Positions 52,698 to 63,028 of a stretch of 64,000 nucleotides of DNA are shown here, in pieces; position 1 is the first letter of the stretch; every line of letters begins with the position of its first letter. A program made the translations under genes and the position numbers. Where the stretch lies: the NCBI RefSeq assembly GCF_000739435.1, contig NZ_CP009159.1:434001-498000 (forward strand), in the 5' to 3' direction. The notes under the pieces are model-generated. The model was not told where the DNA came from. It did no database searches and worked only from the letters and a program-made list of their open reading frames with translations. The DNA comes from Actinobacillus suis ATCC 33415 (GTDB taxonomy: Bacteria > Pseudomonadota > Gammaproteobacteria > Enterobacterales > Pasteurellaceae).

Positions 52698-53645
52698 TTA
52701 ACGTAATTGAGTTAATTTCACCTGCGCTACAATTTCATCTAGGGCTTTTCGGTCGCTGATACCCACATTACTTTGTGATACTGCTAATGCCGATGTACCG
52801 CTTGCGAAGGCGAGGGTTTTTGCTTTATCCCAACCTTGAGAAAGCCCATAAATTAAGCCTGCCACCATGGAATCGCCGGCTCCGACCGTACTCACAACAT
52901 TTTGGCAGCGAGGCGGTTGAGCTTGAACCACGCCTTCGCTGTTAAGCCATACGGAACCGTCTGCGCCCATTGAAATAATTACGTTCTCAATACCGCCGGC
53001 ACGCAATTCTTGTGCCGCTGCAATCACTTCTTCTAAGCTATTTAACGGACGATTCGCCCAAACTTCTAACTCACGACGATTCGGTTTTACTAACCACGGA
53101 TGGGCTTTTAAACCTTCGGTTAATGCCGCATTGCTGCTGTCTAATACAACTTTTAAGCCTTGTTGGTGGAGTGATTCCAACCATTGTGAGAATTGTTGTG
53201 CCGTTACACCACGAGGGAGTGAACCGCATACCGCCACCAAATCAAACTCTTTTGCCCATTGCTGTGATTGAGCGGTAAAGTTTGCCCAATCTTCGGCGCT
53301 AATTTCAAAACCTAAGAAGTTTAAGTCTGTCACATCCGCTTCGGTTTCGGTAATTTTCACGTTAATACGCGTTTTACCGTCAATACGATAGAATTGATCG
53401 TCCACACCGTTTTGTTTAAACGATTGAACGAAATCGCCTTGATTTTCAGCGCCTAAAAAACCGGTAACTGCTAATTTAACGCCGAGATCCGCTAATACTT
53501 TCGCTACGTTGATACCTTTACCGGCAGGGTATAAGCCTAAGGTTTCAACAGTATTTACTTCACCCACTTCAATGCGTTGTAGGCGACCGACCAAGTCAAA
53601 TGCCGGATTTAAGGTTACGGTTGCAATTCGTAATTGTTGTGTCAT
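52698..53645 (-). CDS. fruK: 1-phosphofructokinase
   Basis: A PfkB-family kinase of 315 residues: fructose-1-phosphate to fructose-1,6-bisphosphate. N-terminal VTLNPAFDLVGRL, GLYPAGKGINVAKVLADLG and the C-terminal catalytic loop VSTVGAGDSMVAGLIYGL with the base Asp are present. It begins 14 bases after fruB ends. Confidence 0.96.
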   Translation of the reverse strand: MTQQLRIATVTLNPAFDLVGRLQRIEVGEVNTVETLGLYPAGKGINVAKVLADLGVKLAVTGFLGAENQGDFVQSFKQNGVDDQFYRIDGKTRINVKITETEADVTDLNFLGFEISAEDWANFTAQSQQWAKEFDLVAVCGSLPRGVTAQQFSQWLESLHQQGLKVVLDSSNAALTEGLKAHPWLVKPNRRELEVWANRPLNSLEEVIAAAQELRAGGIENVIISMGADGSVWLNSEGVVQAQPPRCQNVVSTVGAGDSMVAGLIYGLSQGWDKAKTLAFASGTSALAVSQSNVGISDRKALDEIVAQVKLTQLR

Positions 53646-53659
53646 TGTTTGTTCCTCAA

Positions 53660-55564
53660 TTACTCGCCTAAACCTGCAGCAATCGCCGCACCGATACCAT
53701 CAATCGCTTTTTGAGCGTCATCACCGGTTGCCACGAAGCGTAAGCGGTGACCTTTTACTACACCTAATGCTACAATTTTCATTAAACTTTTCGCACTGAC
53801 TAATTGGCTATCTCGATCTAAGTTTTGCACAACGATAGTCGCATTATATTTTTTCACTTCGTTGACTAACACCGCACTTGGACGAGCGTGTAAGCCGTGT
53901 TCGTTTTGAATCACGAATGTACCTTCCACTTGCCCTTCCACTTGACCTTCCACCGTAGGCTCAGAAGCGGTCGGATTTGCAGAATTTTTTGCAGATTCAA
54001 CCGCTTGTGGTTGTGCAGCACCTTCAATCGTATCTTCAACCGCAGGCACGAATGAAACGCTTTCGCCTAAACCTTCTACGAATGCTTTTGCTAATGCTTC
54101 GATCGCTTGTTGAGCATCTTCACCTTCTGCCACAAAACGTAAGCGATGTGCTTGGCTTGCACCTAACGCCACCACTTTCATCGTGCTTTTCGCATTTGCC
54201 GGTGCAGTACCTCGATCTAGGTTTTCAACGGTTACTTTTGCCGCAAACGGTTTTAAGGTTTGCACTAATACTGCGCTTGGGCGAGCGTGTAAACCATTGT
54301 CGTTACGTACGGTGAAAGTTCCGATAACCTGACCCGCCACCGGTTGTTCGGAAGCAGTCGGATTTGCAGAATTTTTTGCAGATTCAACCGCTTGCGGTTG
54401 TGCTGCGCCTTCAATCGTATCTTCAACCGCCGGTACAAATGAAACGCTTTCGCCTAAACCTTCTACGAATGCTTTTGCTAATGCTTCGATCGCTTGTTGA
54501 GCATCTTCACCTTCCGCCACAAAACGTAAGCGGTGTGCTTGGCTTGCGCCTAATGCCACTACTTTCATTGTGCTTTTCGCATTCGCTGGCGCTGTGCCAC
54601 GGTCTAAGTTTTCTACCGTTACTTTTGCCGCAAACGGTTTTAAGGTTTGCACTAATACTGCGCTTGGGCGAGCGTGTAAACCATTGTCGTTACGTACAGT
54701 GAAAGTACCGATAACTTGTTGGCTGGTTTGTTCTGCTGCTGTTGAGCTTACTGCTGAAGCCGCATTTTCATTTGCGCCAAAGAGAGCGATGATTTGTGCT
54801 GCTGACGCTGTGGTTAATTGTTTGCGAATATCGGCATTTAATAAACGTGCGATAAGTGCAGAAAGGTTGTTATCTGCCGCTGCGATAGTGACTAAAGTTT
54901 GTCCTTGTTGGCTACGTGCCACTGCAAAGCCGTTCGCTTGATTACCGTTTGCAGAGTCAGTTACAAAAAGATTGTTACCTAGGTTTAGAGGAGAGTTTGC
55001 AACCACATCGCTAATAAATGCTTGTGTTACATAGCCTTTTTCTTGAAGTTTTGCCGCATTAATGGCAGAAAGTGTAATAAGACTTGCAGAATCGATATTT
55101 AATGAAATCGTTTCTTCTGAAATAACAGGAAGTGATTTTTTACCGCTTAACACTGCAGCAAACTCTTCGACATCTTGCGTTTTAGCTAAGGTCTCTGCCG
55201 CATCTTCATCACTTAATACGCCGGTTAATTGGCGAAGGAGAGCCAAGTGTTCGTCAGATTTTGCTGCAATACCAATCACGACATAGGCTTTATTGCCTTC
55301 GCCCCATTCCACACCTTGTGGGAATTGATAAATTTGTACACCGGTATTTTGTACAAGGTGGCGAGTATCTAATGTGCCGTGAGGAATGGCAATACCATTA
55401 CCAAGGAAAGTTGAGGTTTGCGTTTCACGGGCTAACATTCCCGTTTCGTAACCTTCCGCAACGTTACCATTTGCTACAAGGCCTGCTGCAACAAGCTTAA
55501 TCGCTTCTTCTTTGTTGCTAGCAGTACCATTTAAACGGATATTTTGTGCCGATAAATTTAGCAT
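53660..55564 (-). CDS. fruB: FruB: fructose EIIA fused to three HPr (FPr) domains
   Basis: A protein of 634 residues. EIIA domain (about 1-145) with phospho-His62 (IAIPHGT), a middle domain (about 150-265), then three HPr-like domains with GLHARPS and active His297, His426 and His559. E. coli FruB is 376 residues with one HPr domain. Units 1 and 2, including the linker (EGAAQPQAVESAKNSANPTASE), are a 129-residue repeat that is nearly identical in protein but has many silent base differences. A short VEGQVEGQVEG repeat precedes unit 3. FruB carries phosphate from PEP-linked Enzyme I to FruA. It is the first gene of the fru operon, behind CRP-like and Cra-like sites. Confidence 0.94.
   Translation of the reverse strand: MLNLSAQNIRLNGTASNKEEAIKLVAAGLVANGNVAEGYETGMLARETQTSTFLGNGIAIPHGTLDTRHLVQNTGVQIYQFPQGVEWGEGNKAYVVIGIAAKSDEHLALLRQLTGVLSDEDAAETLAKTQDVEEFAAVLSGKKSLPVISEETISLNIDSASLITLSAINAAKLQEKGYVTQAFISDVVANSPLNLGNNLFVTDSANGNQANGFAVARSQQGQTLVTIAAADNNLSALIARLLNADIRKQLTTASAAQIIALFGANENAASAVSSTAAEQTSQQVIGTFTVRNDNGLHARPSAVLVQTLKPFAAKVTVENLDRGTAPANAKSTMKVVALGASQAHRLRFVAEGEDAQQAIEALAKAFVEGLGESVSFVPAVEDTIEGAAQPQAVESAKNSANPTASEQPVAGQVIGTFTVRNDNGLHARPSAVLVQTLKPFAAKVTVENLDRGTAPANAKSTMKVVALGASQAHRLRFVAEGEDAQQAIEALAKAFVEGLGESVSFVPAVEDTIEGAAQPQAVESAKNSANPTASEPTVEGQVEGQVEGTFVIQNEHGLHARPSAVLVNEVKKYNATIVVQNLDRDSQLVSAKSLMKIVALGVVKGHRLRFVATGDDAQKAIDGIGAAIAAGLGE
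53963..54740 (-). repeat. 387-bp tandem repeat within fruB (HPr units 1 and 2)
   Basis: Two adjoining copies with period 387 bases (129 codons). For example GTCGGATTTGCAGAATTTT occurs near 53,969 and again near 54,356. Differences are mostly at third codon positions (CTTGTGG versus CTTGCGG, GCAGGCACG versus GCCGGTACA). Confidence 0.9.
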
Positions 55565-55629
55565 CTGAGCTCCTTATTGGATTTAATTTTAAAAATAAAA
55601 ATATTGCTACATATTGTACCCCATAATCT

Positions 55630-55645
55630 GCTAAATCGTTCTAGC
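55630..55645. promoter_or_regulatory. Cra/FruR-like operator in the fru-glg interval
   Basis: GCTAAATCGTTCTAGC resembles the Cra (FruR) palindrome GCTGAAACGTTTCAGC in its arms and spacing. It lies 66 bases before the fruB start on the minus strand, a good position for control by fructose-1-phosphate. Confidence 0.5.
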
Positions 55646-55668
55646 TGATTAAAAAAAATGTCAAAAAG

Positions 55669-55716
55669 TGTGAACTAGTTCGCATATATTGCGAAAAAAA
55701 TATGATGTAAATCACA
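55669..55716. promoter_or_regulatory. Two CRP-like sites between fruB and glgB
   Basis: TGTGAACTAGTTCGCA (55669-55684) and TATGATGTAAATCACA (55701-55716) each differ by one base from TGTGA-N6-TCACA. Placed between divergent operons, they could activate fru and glg together when cAMP is high. Confidence 0.6.
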
Positions 55717-55822
55717 AAAGCGCATAGTTTTTCGGTGAGGTTTTTATTTTAATGTTAAAATGCAAACGTTTTCGTCAGAAAAGAAAAATAATTTAGAGTG
55801 TAAAAAAATGAGGAAGCAAATA

Positions 55823-58108
55823 ATGACAACTTATAATTATTCAGAACAAGATTCGTCTTTTATTGAGCAGCTTTCCGGTGGGTATTGCAAAGACCCGTTT
55901 TCCTATTTGGGCAGTCATTTTGAAAATGGACATTGTGTGATAAGGATTTATTTACCTGAAGCTGATGCCGTTAAGATTGTGGATGAAAAGGGGCGATGTT
56001 TATCCGACACGCTAAAAATTGATGATTGCGGCGTTTTTATCGCTGTGCTTGATTGTTCCGACCCTCATTTCTATTACCGTTTACGCGTTACTTATCCTTT
56101 GGGTGAAATTGATATTGAAGACCCATACCGCTTTAAATCCTCCCTATTCGAATTAGATAATTGGTTATTATCTGAAGGCACTCATCTTCGTCCTTATGAA
56201 AAATTAGGCGCTCATTTTGAAATCCAAGAAAATATTGACGGTGTACGTTTTAGTGTTTGGGCGCCAAATGCAAAACGTGTTTCTGTTGTCGGGGATTTTA
56301 ATTATTGGGACGGGCGAGTACATAGTATGCGCTTTCACGCAGAAAGCGGTATTTGGGATATATTTATTCCGAATATTGATGCAGGAGCATTATATAAATT
56401 TGAATTATTAGATAGCCATGGTCAGCTGCGTTTGAAATCAGACCCTTACGCCTTTGCTTCACAGCTTCGCCCTGAAACGGCTTCAATCGTTACCGGATTA
56501 TCGGAGATTGTTCAGGTTGAGGAAAAACTTCGCCGAGCAAATAATATTGATCAACCGATTTCAATTTATGAAGTTCATCTAGGTTCTTGGCGCCGCAATT
56601 TAGAAAATAACTATTGGCTGAATTATGATGAAATTGCCAGTGAACTCATTCCTTATGTAAAAGATATGGGATTCACTCATATTGAATTACTTCCTATTAC
56701 CGAATATCCGTTTGATGGCTCTTGGGGTTATCAGCCTATTGGACTTTATTCGCCAACTAGCCGCTTCGGCTCGCCACATGATCTCCGTTCGTTTATCCGC
56801 AAAGCTCACGCAGCGGGCATTGCAGTGATTTTAGATTGGGTGGTCGGACATTTTCCAACCGATTCACACGGTTTAGTGCAATTTGACGGTTCACATTTAT
56901 ATGAGCACCAAGATCCGAGAGAAGGCTATCACCAAGATTGGAATACGTTAATTTTTAATTACGGTCGTAATGAAGTTTTCAATTATCTCTCCGGCAATGC
57001 GTTGTATTGGACGGAACGTTTCGGCATTGACGGTTTACGTGTGGACGCGGTTTCTTCAATGATTTACCGAGATTACTCACGTAAAGACGGTGAATGGATT
57101 CCAAACCAATATGGCGGACGTGAGAATTTGGAAGCATTGGATTTTTTACGCCGCACCAATCAAATGCTTGAGCAAGAAGGTCATGCTGCGGTGACGATAG
57201 CAGAGGAATCGACCTCATTTAACGGCATTACGCATGCGGTAAGCCAGCAAGGCGTAGGTTTTGATTATAAATGGAATATGGGGTGGATGAATGACACGCT
57301 CCGTTATATGGCGTTAGATCCGATTCATCGTAAATATCATCATGACTGGATGACATTCGGCATGATCTATCAATATAGCGAAAAATTTATTTTGCCGCTT
57401 TCACATGATGAAGTGGTGCATGGCAAAGGTTCCTTAATTGGAAAAATGCCGGGCGATTGTTGGCAAAAATTTGCGAATTTACGTGCTTATTACGGCTATA
57501 TGTGGGGCTATCCGGGCAAAAAATTACTGTTTATGGGTAATGAATTCGCTCAAGGACGAGAATGGAACTTTAACGAAAGTTTGGACTGGTTCTTGCTTGG
57601 TGAAGAAGGTGGCAATTGGCATAAAGGTATGTTGAATTGGGTTCGAGATCTGAATCGTGTTTATCAACAATATCCGGCGCTTTATCAACTTGATCATGAG
57701 CCTAGCGGTTTTGAGTGGCTGGTAGTGGATGATTGGCAACAATCGGTATTCGCTTTTGAACGTAAAGCGAAAGACGGTTCAAGCGTGATTGTAGTCAGTA
57801 ATTTCACGCCGATCGTGCGCTATAACTACCGTATTGGTGTCGCACAAGACGGGGTTTATAAAGAGATACTCAACTCGGATGCGGCTTATTATGCCGGTAG
57901 TAATGTTGGTAATTACGGTGAGATTCTATGCGAGGAAGAACCGTCACACGGCAAGCCTTATTCTCTCAGCGTTTCATTACCGCCGTTAGCCACGATTTTT
58001 ATTGTGCGCACAGCAAAACCGGAAGAGGAACAAGCGCTGATTAAAAAGGTAGAAAGCGCATTTAAAAAAACGAAAAACGCTAAGAAAAAAAGAAAAAGTA
58101 AGAAGTAG
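55823..58108 (+). CDS. glgB: 1,4-alpha-glucan branching enzyme
   Basis: A GH13 enzyme of 761 residues that makes alpha-1,6 branches in glycogen. It has N-terminal carbohydrate-binding modules (about 1-225; [23 protein letters not shown]), and a catalytic barrel with nucleophile Asp408 ([10 protein letters not shown]), acid Glu461 (IAEEST) and Asp529 ([10 protein letters not shown]). The C-terminus has a lysine-rich tail ([19 protein letters not shown]) not usual in E. coli GlgB. ATG 55823 is chosen for its ribosome site AGGAAG; in-frame ATGs at 55808 and 55760 exist. It is the first gene of the glg operon and overlaps no neighbour (3-base gap to glgX). Confidence 0.95.
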   Translation: MTTYNYSEQDSSFIEQLSGGYCKDPFSYLGSHFENGHCVIRIYLPEADAVKIVDEKGRCLSDTLKIDDCGVFIAVLDCSDPHFYYRLRVTYPLGEIDIEDPYRFKSSLFELDNWLLSEGTHLRPYEKLGAHFEIQENIDGVRFSVWAPNAKRVSVVGDFNYWDGRVHSMRFHAESGIWDIFIPNIDAGALYKFELLDSHGQLRLKSDPYAFASQLRPETASIVTGLSEIVQVEEKLRRANNIDQPISIYEVHLGSWRRNLENNYWLNYDEIASELIPYVKDMGFTHIELLPITEYPFDGSWGYQPIGLYSPTSRFGSPHDLRSFIRKAHAAGIAVILDWVVGHFPTDSHGLVQFDGSHLYEHQDPREGYHQDWNTLIFNYGRNEVFNYLSGNALYWTERFGIDGLRVDAVSSMIYRDYSRKDGEWIPNQYGGRENLEALDFLRRTNQMLEQEGHAAVTIAEESTSFNGITHAVSQQGVGFDYKWNMGWMNDTLRYMALDPIHRKYHHDWMTFGMIYQYSEKFILPLSHDEVVHGKGSLIGKMPGDCWQKFANLRAYYGYMWGYPGKKLLFMGNEFAQGREWNFNESLDWFLLGEEGGNWHKGMLNWVRDLNRVYQQYPALYQLDHEPSGFEWLVVDDWQQSVFAFERKAKDGSSVIVVSNFTPIVRYNYRIGVAQDGVYKEILNSDAAYYAGSNVGNYGEILCEEEPSHGKPYSLSVSLPPLATIFIVRTAKPEEEQALIKKVESAFKKTKNAKKKRKSKK

Positions 58109-58111
58109 CAG

Positions 58112-60094
58112 ATGAAAATATCAGTGGGAAAGCCGTTCCCTCTTGGTGCACAAGCGGGTAAAAAAGGCACGAATTTTGCAATTTTTTCAGCAAATGCGAC
58201 CGCTATTGAGCTGTGTATTTTTGATGATAAGGGCGAGCAGTGTTATCCGATGCAGCGTAGTGGCGATATTTGGCATCTGTTCGTTTACGGTGTTGGGAGT
58301 GGCACCTTATATGGCTTTAGAGTTTCAGGCGATGTTGATGAGCAAAAAGGCGCATTATTTAATCCGAATAAATTGTTGCTTGATCCGTATGCTAAACGAG
58401 TAGTCGGGCTACCCGATGCGCATGATGAGAAGGCGTTAAGTTATTTTGTTTGGAATGACCCGCAAGATAATGCTCACCTTGCGCCTAAATCAGTTGTGGT
58501 AACCGATGATTTTGATTGGACTGGTGAAAAACGTCCGCATTATTCATGGGCGGAAACGATTATTTACGAAGCACACGTAAAAGGCTTTAGTCGTTTAAAT
58601 CATAATATTCCGGAGCCGTTACGCGGGACTTACGCAGGTATGGCGCATCCGGCATCGATCGCACATTTAAAACGGTTAGGCGTGACGACGATTGAACTGC
58701 AGCCGGTGAGCTACCATGCGGATGAAGTGCATTTACAGCGATTAGGGCTAACCAATTATTGGGGATATAGCGTTTTAGCGCATTCGGCAATTGATCCTTG
58801 CTTAGCCTGGGACCAAGAAGATCCGCTTTCCGAGTTTAAATATTTAGTTAAAACCTTACACCAAAATGGCTTTGAAGTAATTTTAGACGTGGTTTATAAC
58901 CACACGGTGGAAGCCGGTAAAGACGGTATGATGCTCTGCCAAAGAGGAATTGATAACCAAAGCTATTATTGGCTGGACGAACAAGGCGAATATCGCAATT
59001 GGACGGGGTGTGGCAACGCATTAAATTTAGTTCATCCGATGGTATGCCAATGGGCTGTCGATAGCTTAGTTTACTGGGTGGAAGAATGCCATATTGATGG
59101 TTTCCGTTTTGATTTGGCGACAACATTAGGGCGAACGCCTGATTTCTCTAATGTTGCACCACTGTTTGAAAAAATCAAACAAACACCAGCATTGCAGCAG
59201 ATTAAATTAATTGCAGAACCTTGGGATATCGGCCCGGAAGGCTATCAAGTCGGGCATTTTCCGGCTGGATTTGCCGAATGGAACGATAAATACCGTACCA
59301 CAATGCGTAGCTTTTTCTTACGTGAAAGCGGCAATTTAGCCGAATTTGCTCGTCGTTTAGCAGGGAGTGACGACTTATATTGGCAATATGCGCCTTCTAA
59401 AAGTATTAACTACTTCGCCTCTCATGACGGTTTCACTTTGCAAGATCTCGTGAGTTATAACAAAAAACATAATCAGGCGAATGGCGAGCAAAATCGAGAC
59501 GGTGATGAACATAATTATAGTAATAATCACGGTGTGGAAGGGGATACGGATAACGAATTGGTAAATATTTTGCGAGATCAGACCGCTTGTAGTTTGCTTG
59601 CGACACTGTTTCTCTCAAATGGCGTACCGATGCTACGTGCCGGCGATGAGTTGGGGCATTCGCAAAAAGGCAACAATAACAGTTATTGCCAAGATAATGA
59701 AACGACTTGGATTAATTGGCAGCAGACGAATGATAAACGCATCGACTATGTCGCTAAGTGGATTGATTTACGTAAACAAATTTCGCTGCTTTCCCACCAA
59801 AGTCATTGGTGGACAGAAAATGACGTGCAGTGGTTTTCCGCATACGGTGAGATTATGCAAGTGGACGATTGGCATAACCACTCACTTAAAGCATTACAAA
59901 TTCTTCTTCAAGAACAATGGCTTATCTTAATTAATGCTAAAAAAGATAAGCAACAATTTTTCTTACCTCAAGGTAAATGGCATTTTTACCTTGGGAAAGA
60001 AACGGCAACTTTGATAGCGGATGCGCAGGCGGTTACTCTTCAGCTGGAACAGATGGGAGTATGCGTGCTTCAAAGAAAATTAGGCTCACATTAG
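58112..60094 (+). CDS. glgX: Glycogen debranching enzyme GlgX
   Basis: A GH13 isoamylase-type enzyme of 660 residues that removes the short branches left by phosphorylase. N-terminal domain KPFPLGAQAGKKGTNFAIFSANAT, then the barrel: VILDVVYNHTVEAG, the nucleophile region IDGFRFDLATTLGRT, acid KLIAEPWDIGPEGYQVG and SHDGFTLQDLVSYNKKHN. The length is near that of E. coli GlgX (657). Its start lies three bases after the glgB stop codon. Confidence 0.95.
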   Translation: MKISVGKPFPLGAQAGKKGTNFAIFSANATAIELCIFDDKGEQCYPMQRSGDIWHLFVYGVGSGTLYGFRVSGDVDEQKGALFNPNKLLLDPYAKRVVGLPDAHDEKALSYFVWNDPQDNAHLAPKSVVVTDDFDWTGEKRPHYSWAETIIYEAHVKGFSRLNHNIPEPLRGTYAGMAHPASIAHLKRLGVTTIELQPVSYHADEVHLQRLGLTNYWGYSVLAHSAIDPCLAWDQEDPLSEFKYLVKTLHQNGFEVILDVVYNHTVEAGKDGMMLCQRGIDNQSYYWLDEQGEYRNWTGCGNALNLVHPMVCQWAVDSLVYWVEECHIDGFRFDLATTLGRTPDFSNVAPLFEKIKQTPALQQIKLIAEPWDIGPEGYQVGHFPAGFAEWNDKYRTTMRSFFLRESGNLAEFARRLAGSDDLYWQYAPSKSINYFASHDGFTLQDLVSYNKKHNQANGEQNRDGDEHNYSNNHGVEGDTDNELVNILRDQTACSLLATLFLSNGVPMLRAGDELGHSQKGNNNSYCQDNETTWINWQQTNDKRIDYVAKWIDLRKQISLLSHQSHWWTENDVQWFSAYGEIMQVDDWHNHSLKALQILLQEQWLILINAKKDKQQFFLPQGKWHFYLGKETATLIADAQAVTLQLEQMGVCVLQRKLGSH

Positions 60095-60130
60095 CGTGAT
60101 AAATGACACACAACATCGGAGAAACAAAGT

Positions 60131-61441
60131 ATGCTTACACAAGAAAAAAACGATTTAACCAGAAACGATATTACTAACGATACGTTAGTGCTTATTTTAG
60201 CGGGTGGTCGTGGTTCACGTCTTTATGAGTTAACTGACAGACGAGCAAAACCAGCTGTGTATTTTGGTGGTAGCCGCCGCATTATCGACTTTGCGCTTTC
60301 AAACTGTATTAATTCTAATTTACTTAAAGTGGGGGTAATTACCCAGTATGCCGCCCACTCATTACTGCGCCACTTACAGCGTGGCTGGTCATTCCTTCCT
60401 TATGAACGTAATCAATATATTGATATGCTACCGGCTCGCCAACAGTTAGATGAAAACACTTGGTATCGTGGAACCGCCGATGCGGTATATCAAAATATGG
60501 CGATGATGAAATCGCATTATCGCCCGAAATATGTGGTGATTTTAGCCGGCGATCACATTTATAAAATGGATTATACTCAGATGTTGCGTGACCATGTAGA
60601 AAGTGGTGCAAAATGTACGGTCGGCTGTATTGAAGTGCCTCGGGAGCAAGCGGTCGAATTTGGTGTGATGGCGGTTAACGATAAATTAAAAGTGAAAGAA
60701 TTCGTGGAAAAACCGTCAAATCCGCCGGCAATGCCTGATAAGCCGAATTCATCGTTAGCTTCCATGGGGATTTACGTGTTTGATGCAGATTATTTATATG
60801 ACGTATTAGAACGAGAAGCTTCTATTCCGGGGACTTCGCACGACTTTGGTAAAGATATCATTCCAAAAGCGGTAGAAGAGGGCGTGCTATATGCGCATCC
60901 GTTTGAACGTTCATGTAAAGGTCGTAATGCAAGCGGTTCGATTTATTGGCGAGATGTCGGTACGATTGATAGCTATTGGGCGGCACATATGGATTTAGTT
61001 TCGGAAGTGCCGCAACTTGATTTATATGATGAGTCTTGGCCGATTCACGGACGACCGCAACAAACCGCACCGGCACGTTTCTTTTATAAAAAAGCACGTC
61101 AGCATACTTTGGATAACTCGTTAATTGCCGGTGGTTGTGTGGTCACCGATGCGGAAATCAGTAATTCGGTCTTATTTGCCAAAGTAAAAGTGGATGCGGA
61201 AACCGTAATTGAACATACGGTGATTTTACCGCAGGTAACGATTGGTAAGAACTGCGTGATCAAACGTGCGGTAATTGATCGTCACTGTACCATTCCTGAT
61301 GGTTTGGAAATCGGTGTAAACTTGGAAGAAGATGCAAAACGTTTCCGAGTCAGTAAAGGTGGGATCGTCTTGGTGACTCAGAAAATGCTTGATTCATTAA
61401 GCGGTTATGAGTCCAGTATAAAATTCCATCATACAATTTAA
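60131..61441 (+). CDS. glgC: Glucose-1-phosphate adenylyltransferase
   Basis: A protein of 436 residues that makes ADP-glucose, the glycogen precursor and main control step. N-terminal nucleotide-binding LILAGGRGSRLYELTDRRAKPAVYFGG, substrate region VEKPSNPPAMP, SGSIYWRDVGTIDSYWAAHMDL, and a C-terminal beta-helix (about 300-436) with hexapeptide repeats for allosteric binding. It is the third gene of the operon. Confidence 0.96.
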   Translation: MLTQEKNDLTRNDITNDTLVLILAGGRGSRLYELTDRRAKPAVYFGGSRRIIDFALSNCINSNLLKVGVITQYAAHSLLRHLQRGWSFLPYERNQYIDMLPARQQLDENTWYRGTADAVYQNMAMMKSHYRPKYVVILAGDHIYKMDYTQMLRDHVESGAKCTVGCIEVPREQAVEFGVMAVNDKLKVKEFVEKPSNPPAMPDKPNSSLASMGIYVFDADYLYDVLEREASIPGTSHDFGKDIIPKAVEEGVLYAHPFERSCKGRNASGSIYWRDVGTIDSYWAAHMDLVSEVPQLDLYDESWPIHGRPQQTAPARFFYKKARQHTLDNSLIAGGCVVTDAEISNSVLFAKVKVDAETVIEHTVILPQVTIGKNCVIKRAVIDRHCTIPDGLEIGVNLEEDAKRFRVSKGGIVLVTQKMLDSLSGYESSIKFHHTI

Positions 61442-61449
61442 TCTGATAC

Positions 61450-61475
61450 AGGTGGGCGTTTAGCCCACCTTTAGC
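61450..61475 (+). terminator. Hairpin between glgC and glgA
   Basis: AGGTGGGC (61450-61457) pairs with GCCCACCT (61463-61470) around GTTTA, followed by TTAGCGCTTTTAC. It is probably a partial terminator. Confidence 0.6.
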
Positions 61476-61535
61476 GCTTTTACAAGCGGTCTAATTTTCT
61501 CTTTATTTTACAAATACAAATTAAACGGCAACAAA

Positions 61536-62972
61536 ATGAAAATTCTACATATTTGCTCGGAGATGTATCCGTTAATTAAAACCGGTGGACTTGCGGATGT
61601 GATGGGGGCTTTGCCTTATGCACAGCAGCAAGCTGGCAATGATGTCCGAGTTTTGCTACCGCTCTATCCTCAAGTAGCGGAAAAAATTGGGGAAACAAAC
61701 GAAGTAGTCACTTTAGGTACTTTTGCCGGTTTAGTGACGATTCATTTTACTTATTTCAATGGTTTGGGCATTTATCTGATTGATGCGCCGCACTTATTTC
61801 AGCGTTCTGGCAATCCGTATCACGATTCTGGTTATGCAGATTATCCAGATAACTATAAGCGCTTTGCTATTTTAGGCTATTTAGGTGCGCAGCTATCGGA
61901 AGGGCTAGATCATTGGTGGGGTAAAGCGGATATTGTACATGCGCATGATTGGCAGGGCGGTTTGGCTTGTGCTTACCTGAAAAGTTGGCATAGCCCGGTG
62001 AAAAGCGTTTTCACCATTCACAATATTGCCTATCCGGGGCGCTTCCAGCCGCATCATTTACCGGAGTTGGGTTTCTCATGGGATTTCTTCCAAGCAGAAG
62101 GTATGGAATTTTATGGTGAAATCTCCTATCTAAAAGCCGGATTGTATTATGCGGATCGCATTACGACAGTAAGTCCGACCTATGCGCTGGAAATTACCGA
62201 GCAAATTGCCGGTGGCGGAATGCACGGCTTGCTACAAACACGTAAAGCGCAAGGGCGTTTACACGGCGTGTTAAACGGTGTGGACGATAAGGTATGGAAT
62301 CCGGAAACCGATGAAAATATTGTAGCGACATACAAACCGAGTTATATGCACGGTAAGGCGAAAAACAAAGCTGAGTTACAACGTATGTTTAACTTACCGG
62401 AAGACAAAGATGCAATGCTTATGGTCATGGTAACTCGCTTAACGGAGCAAAAAGGGGCGGATTTCTTACTGGATAGAATTGATGACGTGATGCAACAGCA
62501 CGTGCAACTAATCGTCTTGGGTAGCGGCTCCCCGCATTTGGAATATCTGCTAAACGAAGCACGTAGTCGTTATCCGGAGCAAATCGGTTTGTATATCGGT
62601 TATAACGAGGCACTGTCTCATCAAATTATTGCCGGTGGTGATGTCATTCTTGTGCCAAGTCGTTTCGAACCATGTGGTTTAACGCAGTTATACGGATTGA
62701 AATACGGTACTTTACCGCTAGTTCGCCAAACCGGTGGTTTAGCCGATACGGTGGTGGATAGTCACAAAGACAGCATTGAACAACGTAATGCAACTGGATT
62801 TGTATTTAAATACCCTAGCAGTGATGATTTCTTTGAAGCATTCCAACGTGCGGTAAATCTTTGGAAAAAACAAAAGTTATGGTCTAGCGTGCGTCAAAAT
62901 GCGTTAGCGCAAGATTTCGGCTGGGCAAGAGCCGCAGCAGCTTACCAGGCAATTTATCAAGAGATTGTATAA
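61536..62972 (+). CDS. glgA: Glycogen synthase (ADP-glucose)
   Basis: A GT5 glycosyltransferase of 478 residues. It has the KTGGLADV motif (about 15-22) for ADP-glucose, EMYPLIKTGG, VHAHDWQGGLACAYLK, FTIHNIAYPGRF and the C-terminal VPSRFEPCGLTQLYGLKYGTLPLVRQTGGLADTV. It extends alpha-1,4 glucan chains. The ribosome site is weak (CGGCAACAAA); an uptake signal lies in the leader. Confidence 0.96.
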   Translation: MKILHICSEMYPLIKTGGLADVMGALPYAQQQAGNDVRVLLPLYPQVAEKIGETNEVVTLGTFAGLVTIHFTYFNGLGIYLIDAPHLFQRSGNPYHDSGYADYPDNYKRFAILGYLGAQLSEGLDHWWGKADIVHAHDWQGGLACAYLKSWHSPVKSVFTIHNIAYPGRFQPHHLPELGFSWDFFQAEGMEFYGEISYLKAGLYYADRITTVSPTYALEITEQIAGGGMHGLLQTRKAQGRLHGVLNGVDDKVWNPETDENIVATYKPSYMHGKAKNKAELQRMFNLPEDKDAMLMVMVTRLTEQKGADFLLDRIDDVMQQHVQLIVLGSGSPHLEYLLNEARSRYPEQIGLYIGYNEALSHQIIAGGDVILVPSRFEPCGLTQLYGLKYGTLPLVRQTGGLADTVVDSHKDSIEQRNATGFVFKYPSSDDFFEAFQRAVNLWKKQKLWSSVRQNALAQDFGWARAAAAYQAIYQEIV

Positions 62973-62985
62973 CCTTACTTTTCAC

Positions 62986-63028
62986 AAGCGGTCGGAATTT
63001 GCAAAAAAATTGCAAAATCTTACCGCTT
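62986..63028 (+). terminator. Uptake-signal inverted pair between glgA and glgP
   Basis: AAGCGGT (62986-62992) faces ACCGCTT (63022-63028) with TTTGCAAAAAAATTGCAAAA between, then ATTTTG. A weak terminator. Confidence 0.6.

Noticed and set aside
54364..54702. Leucine-rich frames opposite fruB that repeat with period 387
   Set aside because: They mirror the HPr repeat of fruB on the other strand; repetition follows from the real gene.
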